Shown piece by piece: positions 8,576 to 16,268 of a DNA stretch of 64,000 nucleotides. The DNA comes from Noviherbaspirillum aridicola (GTDB lineage: Bacteria; Pseudomonadota; Gammaproteobacteria; Burkholderiales; Burkholderiaceae_D): contig NZ_BPMK01000009.1 of assembly GCF_019656455.1 (NCBI RefSeq), forward strand, positions 124,001 through 188,000, written 5' to 3'. The number at the start of each line of letters is the position of its first letter. Within the stretch, counting starts at the first letter, position 1. Below the pieces are notes generated by a model, which was not told the DNA's origin, did not search any database, and saw only the letters and a list, made by a program, of their open reading frames with translations. Both the position numbers and the translations under genes were made by a program.

Positions 8576-8592
8576 ATTCAAACCCGAGCGCT

Positions 8593-8633
8593 TTCCCGCA
8601 GTCCAACCGGGGACTGCGGGAATACGTTTTTTT
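8593..8633 (+). terminator. Second hairpin with T-run, directly upstream of the TerC gene (terminator or attenuator)
   Basis: A 12-bp perfect stem, TTCCCGCAGTCC (8593-8604) with GGACTGCGGGAA (8611-8622), a 6-base loop, then TACG and seven T residues. It ends only 16 bp before the TerC start codon. It either backs up the first terminator or acts as an attenuator in the TerC leader; only about 17 bp separate the two structures, leaving little room for a promoter between them. Confidence 0.7.
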
Positions 8634-8649
8634 ATTCAAGGAACGAAAA

Positions 8650-9405
8650 ATGATCGAATTGCTTGCCGACCCCCAGATATGGATTGCCTTCTTCACGCTG
8701 ACCGCACTGGAACTGGTGCTGGGCATCGACAACATCATTTTCATTTCCATCCTGGTCGACAAGCTGCCCAAGGAAAAACAGGAATTCACCCGCCGCCTCG
8801 GCCTGTTCCTCGCGATGTTCATGCGTATCGGGCTGCTGCTGACGCTGTCCTGGATCGTCGGCATGACGCAGCCGCTGTTCTCGGTGCTCGGCGCGGACTT
8901 CTCCGGCCGCGACCTGGTGCTGCTGGCGGGCGGCCTGTTCCTGCTCTACAAGAGCGTGGGCGAAATCCATGAAACCCTGGAGGGCGCGGCCGGCGGCCAG
9001 GGCGGCGTGATCAAGAGCACCTTCGCCGGCATCGTGATGCAGATCGTCGTCATCGACCTGGTGTTCTCGCTCGACTCCATCATCACCGCCGTCGGCATGG
9101 TGGATGAAATCGCGGTGATGATCGCCGCCGTGATCGTCTCGGTCGGCCTGATGATGTTCTTCGCGCGGCCGATCGGCAACTTCGTGTCGGCCCACCCGAC
9201 GATCAAGATGCTGGCCTTGTCCTTCCTCGTGGTGGTGGCGGTGGTGCTGATCGCGGAAGGCTTTGGACATCATGTACCGAAGGGCTACATCTACAGCGCG
9301 ATGGCATTCTCGGTGGTGGTCGAGATGCTCAACATCCGCCTGCGCCGCCATTCGACCCGCGCCGATCTGGAAGCCACCAGCTACGCGGAGGGCGAGAAAA
9401 GCTGA
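8650..9405 (+). CDS. TerC family integral membrane protein (YgdQ/YoaE-like)
   Basis: 251 residues with seven predicted membrane segments. It carries both TerC signatures: A-L-E-L-V-L-G-I-D-N-I-I-F in TM1 and V-I-D-L-V-F-S-L-D-S-I-I-T-A-V in the fourth segment, each with intramembrane acidic residues thought to bind a metal ion. Relatives such as Alx and MeeY export manganese or supply metal to secreted proteins, so a divalent-cation role is likely, though YgdQ itself is poorly studied. The ATG at 8650 follows AAGGAA. Tandem hairpins in the leader suggest regulated read-through. I see no yybP-ykoY manganese riboswitch. Confidence 0.9.
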   Translation: MIELLADPQIWIAFFTLTALELVLGIDNIIFISILVDKLPKEKQEFTRRLGLFLAMFMRIGLLLTLSWIVGMTQPLFSVLGADFSGRDLVLLAGGLFLLYKSVGEIHETLEGAAGGQGGVIKSTFAGIVMQIVVIDLVFSLDSIITAVGMVDEIAVMIAAVIVSVGLMMFFARPIGNFVSAHPTIKMLALSFLVVVAVVLIAEGFGHHVPKGYIYSAMAFSVVVEMLNIRLRRHSTRADLEATSYAEGEKS

Positions 9406-9520
9406 CGGGAGGGCCGGGGGCACGGGCGGCGCTTGCGGAAAATCAAGCTCCGTTCGTGTTTTCGCCTCAGCTAAAGTTTCGTCAAGGCAAAATTGCTCGT
9501 CCTTGAACAGGGAGCCCATA

Positions 9521-9877
9521 ATGAGAAAGAAATCCGGACTCGTCGAGCAGCCGAACTACACGCCCAATCACATGCTGGATACGCTGATGGAAAAACTGGA
9601 AGTCGGAAGCGACGCGGCGCTGGCCCGCGTGCTCAAGATTCCGCCGTCGACCATCAGCAAGATCCGGCACAAGCAGGTGGCCGTGAATTCCGCCCTGTTG
9701 CTGGCGGCACATGAGGCCACCGATCTGAGCATCCGCGAACTGCGCCTGCTCATGGGCGACGTCAAGACGCGCTACTGGCTTGGCAACATGGGCCACGGTC
9801 TGCCCGAGCGCAAGCCGGCTCCGGTGCGCGCCTTCCCGGAACAGCACCGCGGCCAGCCCGCGCTGCAGGCCGCCTGA
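9521..9877 (+). CDS. Small Cro/CI-like helix-turn-helix protein
   Basis: 118 residues. Residues 20-75 have a lambda-repressor-type helix-turn-helix: L-M-E-K-L-E-V-G-S-D-A-A-L-A-R-V-L, then I-P-P-S-T-I-S-K-I-R as recognition helix, followed by a supporting helix. The remainder is a basic Pro-rich tail. There is no partner domain for multimerisation or ligand sensing, so it may be a small DNA-binding regulator of unknown targets. The ATG at 9521 follows CAGGGAG. Its stop codon lies next to the stop of the convergent small gene at 9879. The structure class is confident; the function is unknown. Confidence 0.75.
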   Translation: MRKKSGLVEQPNYTPNHMLDTLMEKLEVGSDAALARVLKIPPSTISKIRHKQVAVNSALLLAAHEATDLSIRELRLLMGDVKTRYWLGNMGHGLPERKPAPVRAFPEQHRGQPALQAA

Positions 9878-9878
9878 G

Positions 9879-10046
9879 TCAGTCGCCGCCGCGGGTTTCC
9901 GCGGGCGGGGGCTGGTCCGGCGCCTGGCGCAGCGCCCTCCGGTCGGGGGTATCCCTCTGCACGGCGCGGCGCTCGGCCATGCGCCTCTCCCTGAATTTGT
10001 TCAGGTCGTAGCTCAGCTGCTCGAAAGGCGTCTCCGGGCGTGTCAT
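9879..10046 (-). CDS. Small highly charged hypothetical protein (55 aa)
   Basis: An open frame of 55 codons with a very good ribosome-binding site (AGGAGA eight bases before ATG 10046). The product is charged and Arg-rich, beginning M-T-R-P-E-T-P-F-E-Q-L-S-Y-D-L-N-K-F-R-E and ending in a Pro-rich tail; no membrane segment or signal peptide. The first 25 residues look amphipathic-helical. It ends one base from the end of the convergent HTH gene. The function is unknown. The strong start signal and tight packing are the reasons for calling it. Confidence 0.55.
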   Translation of the reverse strand: MTRPETPFEQLSYDLNKFRERRMAERRAVQRDTPDRRALRQAPDQPPPAETRGGD

Positions 10047-10122
10047 TTGTCTCTCCTGTTGACAAGTTCAAGGAGTCTAGTGGATGAGGCCCGGCCAGGT
10101 TTGAGCCGTAGCAATCGTCCGC

Positions 10123-10755
10123 TCAGAGTTTCGGAATCCGGAAAGTCTTGCTGATCATCAGGCTGCCCGACAGCACGAACAGCAGGGCCAGCGGATGCAG
10201 CGTGCCGCCCGGCAGCTGCCACACTCCCCAGTACAACTCGTCGCCGAGCCGCCCCTGCCATCCCGCGAACGCGAGGATGGCGGTGAGCAGCACGCTGGTC
10301 GGTATCGGCGTTCCCTCGAAATACTTCACCTTGTCGCCGCCTTCCGCCAGTGTCTCGGCCGTGACGTTGTAGCGCGCCAGCCTGCTGACGCCGCAGCAGA
10401 CGAAATAGATCAGCGCCACCCAGTCCCACACGCCTTCCATGCCCGCCGCGAACGCGAGCGCGGCCGGCGCCATGCCGAAGGAGATCACGTCCGCCAGCGA
10501 ATCCAGCTCGCGCCCGAGCGGCGAATGCTGCTGCCGCCAGCGCGCGATGCGGCCGTCCAGCACATCGAAGATGAACGCGGCCGGCGCCATCGCCGCCGCC
10601 GCCAGGAAATGCGCGGTGTCGCGGCTGCCGAGGTAGAGCATCGCCAGGAAGACGCCCGCCACCCCGCAGGCCGCATTGGCGAGCGTGAAGAAATCCGCGA
10701 GATGGAAACCGCGGATCATCGAGAAATGCTTTCGGGCGGGGGGCAGGGATGACAT
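10123..10755 (-). CDS. pssA: CDP-alcohol phosphatidyltransferase, probably phosphatidylserine synthase
   Basis: Inner-membrane enzyme of 210 residues. It has the CDP-alcohol phosphotransferase motif D-G-x2-A-R-x8-G-x3-D-x3-D as D-V-L-D-G-R-I-A-R-W, then G-R-E-L-D-S-L-A-D-V (about residues 64-87), with six hydrophobic segments. The early L-A-N-A-A-C-G and the V-S-R-L-A-R-Y-N stretch match the PssA-II (Bacillus-type) family that makes phosphatidylserine from CDP-diacylglycerol and serine, the precursor of phosphatidylethanolamine. CGGAG precedes ATG 10755. No phosphatidylserine decarboxylase is nearby, so a different alcohol acceptor cannot be fully excluded. Confidence 0.83.
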   Translation of the reverse strand: MSSLPPARKHFSMIRGFHLADFFTLANAACGVAGVFLAMLYLGSRDTAHFLAAAAMAPAAFIFDVLDGRIARWRQQHSPLGRELDSLADVISFGMAPAALAFAAGMEGVWDWVALIYFVCCGVSRLARYNVTAETLAEGGDKVKYFEGTPIPTSVLLTAILAFAGWQGRLGDELYWGVWQLPGGTLHPLALLFVLSGSLMISKTFRIPKL

Positions 10756-10892
10756 GGCTGGCTCCGAGGACTGTTGCTTTTGTCACATGATAGAGGACGA
10801 GCCGTCCGCGAAGGTTCCCGCCGGCGCCGCGGGTGGCGGGCGCGCTGTCCGGCGCCAATCGGAATGCGGTGGATGAACGCCTGCGCGATCCG

Positions 10893-10917
10893 CTGTCCGG
10901 CAACGCCTGCCGGACAG
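10893..10917. terminator. Perfect hairpin without T-run, downstream of the RlpA-like gene
   Basis: CTGTCCGGCA (10893-10902) pairs with TGCCGGACAG (10908-10917) across a 5-base loop. It lies about 30 bp past the stop of the minus-strand gene at 10946. No poly-T follows on either strand, so it could be a weak terminator or an mRNA 3'-end stabiliser. The rest of the 190-bp gap (10756-10945) shows nothing else I can support. Confidence 0.4.
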
Positions 10918-10945
10918 GACCGCCGTGGCGATGACGCCGGCCCGT

Positions 10946-11464
10946 TTACTCGCCCGAGGCGATCTCCATCGTCGATCCCTCGCCGCGCAGCTTGCTGCCG
11001 TCGGCAAGCGGTACCTCGATCGGTTCCACACGGACCGCGGCCACGCCCTGCTCGTGGATGTCGAGCTTCTTCGCGGTCTTCGGCGTGAGGTCGACGATGC
11101 GGCCTTCGACATAGGGTCCGCGGTCGCGGATCTCGACGATCTCGCTCTTGCCGTTTTCCAGGTTGGTCACCCGCGCGATGGTGCCAAGCGGCAGGGTCTT
11201 GCTGGCGGCGATGTTGGAGTTCGGGTCCATCGGCGTGCCGTCGGCCATCTTGCGGCCCGCGAACTTCTGATGATAGAAGGACGCCTTGCCGTGCCGCGCC
11301 TTGCCCGATCGATCGAGCTTGCGCTTCACATGCGGCGATTCATACTTCACGGACGATGCTTTCTTCTCGCCGGCGGAAGGCTGTTGCGCGAAGGCGGTCG
11401 CACTCAAAGACAGCGACAGCAGCAACGCCAGTCCCGCCCGGCCGGTTATCGGCTTGGTCGTCAT
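10946..11464 (-). CDS. RlpA-like septal-ring lytic transglycosylase family protein
   Basis: 172 residues with a signal peptide (A-T-A-F-A-Q-Q, cleavage near 26) and a single double-psi beta-barrel domain (about 58-140). The RlpA core is present: G-K-A-S-F-Y, F-A-G-R-K-M-A-D-G-T-P-M-D, A-A-S-K-T-L-P-L-G-T, and V-E-I-R-D-R-G-P-Y with the catalytic Asp, then R-I-V-D-L-T. It lacks the lipobox and the C-terminal SPOR domain of classical RlpA, so it is a soluble periplasmic short form that cannot use SPOR to reach denuded septal glycan. Related short forms are annotated as RlpA/DPBB proteins. Confidence 0.85.
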   Translation of the reverse strand: MTTKPITGRAGLALLLSLSLSATAFAQQPSAGEKKASSVKYESPHVKRKLDRSGKARHGKASFYHQKFAGRKMADGTPMDPNSNIAASKTLPLGTIARVTNLENGKSEIVEIRDRGPYVEGRIVDLTPKTAKKLDIHEQGVAAVRVEPIEVPLADGSKLRGEGSTMEIASGE

Positions 11465-11626
11465 GGCTGGCTCTCTGAAAGGTGAAGGGAAAGCACTCGC
11501 GCGTAAAGCGAATGCACGCTCACGTTCCCGTTGTTCTCGTTGTTCGCAGGCATGCGGGTCCTGCCTGGGGTTCGATGCCGGAAAGCGTAGCGGAGTTCCT
11601 CGGCGCCTGTGACAATTTTCCCCGCT

Positions 11627-12403
11627 TCAATGCATCATCCAGCGGCGCAGCGCGAAGCTGAGCGCGTCGACCGCCGCCACGAGCAGCAGCATCGCTATGA
11701 TTACCGTAGCAGCCTGCTGCATCTGGAACAGCGACAGATGGTACTTGAGCATCTGCCCCAGGCCGCCCGCGCCGACCACGCCGAGCACCGCCGCCGCGCG
11801 GATGTTGTTTTCCCAGCGGTACAGCGTGTAGGACAGCAGCTGCGGCGAAATCTGCGGCAGCGTCGCGTACAGAAACGCCGCCAGCGCGGACGCGCCGTTG
11901 ATGCGCAGGCTCGCCTCCGGCAGCGGCGGCGTGTTTTCCAGCGCATCGGCGAACAGCCGCCCGAGCACGCCGCTGGTGTGCACCGCCAGCGCGAGCGTGC
12001 CGGCGAACGGACCGAGCCCGGCGGCGATCAGCAGCATCGCGGCCCAGACCAGTTCCGGCACCGAGCGCGTGGCGTTGAGCAGGATGCGGGTCACCGCGCG
12101 CAGGCTCCTGCCGAGCCGGCCGCTCGCGGGCAAGGCCAGCATGAGCCCGGCGATGGCGGCCAGGCCGGTGCCGAGCGCGGACATCGCCAGCGTCTCCAGC
12201 AGCGCGACGAACGTCTTGTCGAGGAACGCGGGCGCGGTCTCCGGCGGCGCGAAACCCGCCACGAATTCCGTAGCACTGCGCAGCGCGTCGGCCGACAGCA
12301 ACGCCTGCCACTGCAGCGGCAGGCTGGCGAAGCTGGCGATCACCAGCAGCAGCAGGCCGGCGAGCAGCAGCAGCGTGGCGAGGCGGACCGGGGCCTGCTT
12401 CAT
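11627..12403 (-). CDS. phnE: PhnE-type ABC transporter permease (distal copy)
   Basis: 258-residue inner-membrane permease with about six hydrophobic segments and the binding-protein-dependent transport loop A-T-L-P-Q-I-S-P-Q-L-L-S-Y-T-L-Y-R-W-E-N-N-I-R followed by V-G-A-G-G-L-G-Q, the EAA-type contact with the ATPase. It starts at ATG 12403 inside the stop of the upstream permease gene (ATGA overlap), so the two are translationally coupled and probably form a heterodimer. It is the last gene of the importer operon (phnD-phnC-phnE-phnE). Confidence 0.88.
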   Translation of the reverse strand: MKQAPVRLATLLLLAGLLLLVIASFASLPLQWQALLSADALRSATEFVAGFAPPETAPAFLDKTFVALLETLAMSALGTGLAAIAGLMLALPASGRLGRSLRAVTRILLNATRSVPELVWAAMLLIAAGLGPFAGTLALAVHTSGVLGRLFADALENTPPLPEASLRINGASALAAFLYATLPQISPQLLSYTLYRWENNIRAAAVLGVVGAGGLGQMLKYHLSLFQMQQAATVIIAMLLLVAAVDALSFALRRWMMH

Positions 12404-13233
12404 GCCAGCCTCGCGCGCAGGAACTTGCTCACGCCATCCGCGGCCGCCACCAGCAGGATGAAGACGATGAGCATGGTCGAGACTTCGCTCCCGGCCAGCA
12501 TCTTCATCGACTCGTCCATGCGCTGGCCGAGGCCGCCGGCGCCGACGAAGCCCATCACCACCGATCCGCGGATCGCGCACTCCCAGCGATAGACGGTATA
12601 GGAGACAAGCTCCGATGCGGCTTCCGGCAGCGCCCCGTACAGCAGCGCCGCGAGTCTGCCGCTGCCGTTGCGCAGCAGGCTCTGCGTCGCGTGCGCATCG
12701 GTCGACTCGAGTATCTCCGCATACACCTTGCCGAGCATGCCGCAGTAGGTGAGCGCGATGGCGAGCACGCCGGCGGTCGGGCCGAGTCCCGCGATGCGCA
12801 CGAACAGCAGCGCCCAGACCAGCTCCGGCACGCTGCGCAGCAGGATCAGCCACCAGCGCACGAGCTGACGCAGCAGGCGAGCCGGCCAGCGCATGCGTCC
12901 GGCGAGGCGGGAGATGGACAAGCGCTCGGTGGCGATCAGCGTGAGCGGGATGGCGCCGACCAGTGCGAGCGTCATACCGGCGGTCGCCATCGCCACCGTC
13001 TGCCAGGCGGCTTGCGCAACCAGCAGGAGGAAGTCGGTGGAATGCGCAGGCGGGAAGAAGTCGGCGACGAAGCGGCCGGTGGCCGCCAGGCTCTGCGCGT
13101 CCAGCAGCAGCCAGGGCCTGAACTCGCTCCACACCAGCAGCGGCCACAGCAGGACCAGCAACAGCACGCCCGCGCCAATGCGGCCGGGCCAGGCGGGATC
13201 GGAATGCGGCAGGGATGATGCGGCGCGGGGCAT
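12400..13233 (-). CDS. phnE: PhnE-type ABC transporter permease (proximal copy)
   Basis: 277-residue permease paralogous to the next gene: it shares R-S-V-P-E-L-V-W-A in the core and Y-T-V-Y-R-W-E-C-A-I-R followed by V-G-A-G-G-L-G-Q in the ATPase-contact loop. A longer periplasmic segment precedes the conserved core. It begins 3 bp after the ATPase gene and overlaps the second permease by 4 bp. Paired PhnE permeases are common in betaproteobacterial importers of phosphonate, phosphite or (putatively) selenate. Confidence 0.88.
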   Translation of the reverse strand: MPRAASSLPHSDPAWPGRIGAGVLLLVLLWPLLVWSEFRPWLLLDAQSLAATGRFVADFFPPAHSTDFLLLVAQAAWQTVAMATAGMTLALVGAIPLTLIATERLSISRLAGRMRWPARLLRQLVRWWLILLRSVPELVWALLFVRIAGLGPTAGVLAIALTYCGMLGKVYAEILESTDAHATQSLLRNGSGRLAALLYGALPEAASELVSYTVYRWECAIRGSVVMGFVGAGGLGQRMDESMKMLAGSEVSTMLIVFILLVAAADGVSKFLRARLA

Positions 13234-13236
13234 GTT

Positions 13237-14043
13237 TCAGAAGCAGCGGCTCACCGGCGCGGCCGGCAGGGGCGGCGCGTCCGGCGCCGGAGAATCGTTG
13301 CGGGCGTCACGATAAAGCGCGGCGATCATGTCGTCGCTGACGTCGGCTGCGCGCGCGTCGAACACGATGCGCCCGTCGCGCAGACCGACGATGCGGCCGA
13401 AGCGCTCGCGCGCAAGCGGCACCTGATGAAGACTGCAGATCAGCAGCGCGCCGCGCGCGGCCGCCTCCTGCTGCAGCACCTCCAGGGTCTGGACGGCGAG
13501 CGCGGGATCGAGCGCCGACAGCGGCTCGTCCACCAGCAGGGCCTGGGCATCCGATACCAGCAGCCGCGCCAGGCTGCAGCGCTGGCGCTCGCCGCCGGAC
13601 AGCCGGTCCACCCGCGACCAGAGCTTGTCCTGCAGATTGAAGCGCGCCAGGGCATCACGCGCGGCAGCCGGATCGGCGGGCCGCAGCAGCGAGGCCAGGG
13701 CGCGCGGCAGCGACCACCGCGGCAGGCGTCCGGCGAGCACCGCGGTCACCACGCGCTGGCGCGGCGGCAGCGGCGGCGTCTGCGGCGCGAGGAACAGCCG
13801 CGCGCGCAGGCGATGGCGGGCGCCCTCGCCGATCGCCCAGGGATCGCAGCCGAAGGCGTCGATACGTCCCGCCGCCGGCCGGTGCGCCAGCGCCAGCGTA
13901 TGCAGCAGCGTCGTCTTGCCCGCGCCGGAAGGCCCGATCAGCGCAAGCTGCTCGCCGGGCGCCAGCGAAAGCTCGATCTCGTGCAGGGCGAGCGAGTCGC
14001 TCGCATGATGCCTGACGCTGACACGCTGCAGGGAAAAGCTCAT
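13237..14043 (-). CDS. phnC: PhnC-type ABC transporter ATP-binding protein
   Basis: 268-residue cytoplasmic ATPase. Walker A G-P-S-G-A-G-K-T (about 38-45), Q-loop in F-L-A-P-Q-T, signature L-S-G-G-E-R-Q-R (about 148-155), Walker B A-L-L-V-D-E-P-L-S-A-L-D and H-loop S-L-H-Q-V are all intact. Its ATG shares one base with the TAA of the binding-protein gene (TAATG), indicating coupled translation. The C-terminus carries a Pro/Ala tail (P-A-P-D-A-P-P-L-P) that is unlikely to be part of the ATPase fold. It energises the two permeases downstream. Confidence 0.9.
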   Translation of the reverse strand: MSFSLQRVSVRHHASDSLALHEIELSLAPGEQLALIGPSGAGKTTLLHTLALAHRPAAGRIDAFGCDPWAIGEGARHRLRARLFLAPQTPPLPPRQRVVTAVLAGRLPRWSLPRALASLLRPADPAAARDALARFNLQDKLWSRVDRLSGGERQRCSLARLLVSDAQALLVDEPLSALDPALAVQTLEVLQQEAAARGALLICSLHQVPLARERFGRIVGLRDGRIVFDARAADVSDDMIAALYRDARNDSPAPDAPPLPAAPVSRCF

Positions 14044-14888
14044 TACTTCAGCAGACCCGCGTGCCGGGCGGCCTTCTCGATCGAGTCATAGTTCTCGGCA
14101 CGCGTCGGAATGAAGCGCGTGGCGCGCTGCAGCTCGAGGATTTCCCTGCCCTGGGGGTCGGCGGGGTTGAGCGCGAGGAAGGCGTCGCTGATCTTCTTGC
14201 GCAGCGCCGGATCCATGTCGGCGCGCACGGTCCAGTTGTAGTCGTAGTAGCCGGGCGTGGTGTGGAAGACGCGCAGGCTGCCGGTCTTGCCCTGGGCCTG
14301 CAGTTTTTCCCAGACCGAGATATTGAGCACGCCGGCATCCACCTTGCCGCCGGCCACCGCCGCCACCGTCGCATCGTGCGCGCCGGAGAAGGCCACGCGC
14401 TTGAGGTCCGCATCCGGATTGACGCCGGCACCGAGCAGGAAGTGGCGGGGCATCAGGTGGCCGGAGGTGGACGATTCGGAACCGAAGCTGAAGGTCTTGC
14501 CCTTGAGGTCTTCGAGGCGCGTGATCGCCTTGTCGCCGCTGATGAAGACCGACTTGAATTTCTCGTCTTCCTCGCGCTGCACCAGCGGAATGACGCGGCC
14601 GTTGCTGCGCGCCTTCGCCTGGACGAAGGTGAAGCCGCCGAACCAGACCAGGTCGAGCTTGTTGTTGACCAGGCCTTCGACGGATGCGGCGTAGTCGGTC
14701 ACCGGCATGAACTCGACCTTCATTCCGAGCTTTTGTTCGAGATAGCTGCCCAGCGGCTTGAACTTGCGCTGCAGTTCGGTCGGCGCTTCGTCGGGAATGG
14801 CGGACACCCGCAGGACCTGCTGGGCATGGGCGAAGGCTGCAAGGCAAAGCGCAACGGCGACGAACACCAGGCGAGTAAGCATTTTCAT
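14043..14888 (-). CDS. phnD: Phosphonate/selenate-type ABC transporter substrate-binding protein
   Basis: 281-residue periplasmic binding protein with a signal peptide (A-F-A-H-A-Q-Q, cleavage near 22). The mature start R-V-S-A-I-P-D-E-A-P-T-E-L, then V-T-D-Y-A-A and V-W-F-G-G-F-T-F-V-Q-A, belongs to the PhnD superfamily and most resembles the branch annotated as putative selenate binding proteins; S-E-S-S-T-S-G-H-L is the ligand loop of the family. The substrate (phosphonate, phosphite or selenate) cannot be decided from sequence. It is the first gene of the operon. A TATCAT -10-like hexamer lies at 14942-14937, back to back with the SOS promoter of the next operon. Confidence 0.85.
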   Translation of the reverse strand: MKMLTRLVFVAVALCLAAFAHAQQVLRVSAIPDEAPTELQRKFKPLGSYLEQKLGMKVEFMPVTDYAASVEGLVNNKLDLVWFGGFTFVQAKARSNGRVIPLVQREEDEKFKSVFISGDKAITRLEDLKGKTFSFGSESSTSGHLMPRHFLLGAGVNPDADLKRVAFSGAHDATVAAVAGGKVDAGVLNISVWEKLQAQGKTGSLRVFHTTPGYYDYNWTVRADMDPALRKKISDAFLALNPADPQGREILELQRATRFIPTRAENYDSIEKAARHAGLLK

Positions 14889-15005
14889 TGAACCTCTGGA
14901 AAGAAAAGCGGGGACGAACGGAAAAAATAACCGCCTATGATAGCAAAGCGACCATGTTCGCCCGCATTGCCCCCATCTGCCGGTGCAGACCGGTCGGCCT
15001 TCGCC

Positions 15006-15028
15006 TACAATGCTGTACACGCATACAG
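15006..15028 (+). promoter_or_regulatory. LexA (SOS) box overlapping a -10 element
   Basis: CTGT-ACACGCAT-ACAG at 15013-15028 is an exact CTGT-N8-ACAG LexA operator. A TACAAT -10-like hexamer at 15006-15011 immediately precedes it, so bound LexA would cover the transcription start. The radical-SAM gene begins 10 bp downstream and leads a coupled operon of DNA-repair-type genes, which makes a true SOS box very likely. Confidence 0.85.
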
Positions 15029-15038
15029 CATCCGAGCA

Positions 15039-16268
15039 ATGAAGCTGATCGACAAACTGGAGATTCTCGCGGACGCCGCCAAGTACGACGCGTCCTGCGC
15101 CAGCAGCGGCGCCCCCAAACGCTCGTCGCGCGGACAGGAGGGTTTCGGCGCCAGCACCGGCAACGGCATCTGCCACAGCTACACGCCCGACGGCCGCTGC
15201 GTGTCGCTGCTGAAGATCCTGCTCACCAATTTCTGCCAGTACGACTGCCAGTACTGCGTCAATCGCCGCAGCAGCAATGTGCCGCGCGCACGCTTCACGG
15301 TCGAGGAAGTGGTGCGGCTCACCACGGATTTTTACCTGCGCAACTATATCGACGGCCTGTTCCTGAGCAGCGGCGTGATCCGCTCGCCCGATCACACCAT
15401 GGAACAGATGGTGGAGATCGCGCGCCGTCTGCGGGAAGACGAGCGCTTCCGCGGCTACATCCACCTGAAAACGATACCCGACGCCTCCCCGGAGCTGATC
15501 GCGCTCGCCGGCCGCTACGCCGACCGCCTGAGCGTCAACATCGAGCTGCCGACGCCGGCGGGCATCGAGCGCCTGGCGCCGGAGAAGAACGTGCGCACCA
15601 TCCGGATGGCGATGGGCGCGATCCGGCGCAAGCTCGACGAAAAAGAGGCCGAGCCGCGCGCGCCGCGCTTCTCGCCCGCGGGACAAAGCACGCAGATGAT
15701 CGTCGGCGCCGACGCCACCGACGACAGCACCATCCTCGGCACCGCCGAAAACCTGTACGGCGCCTACAAGCTCAAGCGGGTCTATTACTCCGCCTTCAGC
15801 CCGATTCCGCAGAGCCCCGCCGCGCTGCCGCAGCAGCCGGCGCCGCTGCTGCGCGAACACCGGCTGTACCAGGCCGACTTCCTGCTGCGCGGCTATGGTT
15901 TCCGCGCCGCGGAGCTGCTGCCGGCATCGGGCAACCTGGCGCTGGACATCGATCCCAAGCTCGGCTGGGCTCTCGCCCATCGCGAGCAGTTCCCGGTCGA
16001 TCTCAACCGGGCCGAGCCCGAGCTCATCGCCCGCGTGCCCGGCATCGGCCTGCGCAGCGCCAGGCGGCTGGTGGAACTGCGGCGGCTGCGGCAGATCCGG
16101 TATGCGGACCTGGCGCGTCTGCGCTGCAGCATGGACAAGCTCAAGCCTTTCATCCAGACCGCGGATTACCGGCCCAGCGGCGACAGCGTCTCTTCGGAGC
16201 GGCTGCGGCAGGCGATGTCGGAGCAGCCGCAACAGCTCGGCCTGTGGCCTGAGCTGCAGGCGGCATGA
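15039..16268 (+). CDS. Putative DNA modification/repair radical SAM protein with helix-hairpin-helix
   Basis: 409 residues. The radical-SAM cluster motif is C66-x3-C70-x2-C73 (N-F-C-Q-Y-D-C-Q-Y-C), inside a TIM-barrel-type domain to about residue 300. A helix-hairpin-helix DNA-binding motif follows (P-V-D-L-N-R-A-E-P-E-L-I-A-R-V-P-G-I-G, about 318-345). This architecture matches the family described as putative DNA modification/repair radical SAM proteins, usually encoded beside a UdgX or DUF4130 gene, as here. I chose ATG 15039 because an upstream in-frame start would place the LexA box inside the gene. The reaction is unknown; a role in removing or processing damaged bases or crosslinks is inference. 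Confidence 0.88.
   Translation: MKLIDKLEILADAAKYDASCASSGAPKRSSRGQEGFGASTGNGICHSYTPDGRCVSLLKILLTNFCQYDCQYCVNRRSSNVPRARFTVEEVVRLTTDFYLRNYIDGLFLSSGVIRSPDHTMEQMVEIARRLREDERFRGYIHLKTIPDASPELIALAGRYADRLSVNIELPTPAGIERLAPEKNVRTIRMAMGAIRRKLDEKEAEPRAPRFSPAGQSTQMIVGADATDDSTILGTAENLYGAYKLKRVYYSAFSPIPQSPAALPQQPAPLLREHRLYQADFLLRGYGFRAAELLPASGNLALDIDPKLGWALAHREQFPVDLNRAEPELIARVPGIGLRSARRLVELRRLRQIRYADLARLRCSMDKLKPFIQTADYRPSGDSVSSERLRQAMSEQPQQLGLWPELQAA

Noticed and set aside
8576-8649. yybP-ykoY manganese riboswitch before the TerC gene
   Set aside because: Only about 75 bases lie between the first terminator and the start codon, and I see none of the conserved loop motifs; the stem there looks like a simple terminator.
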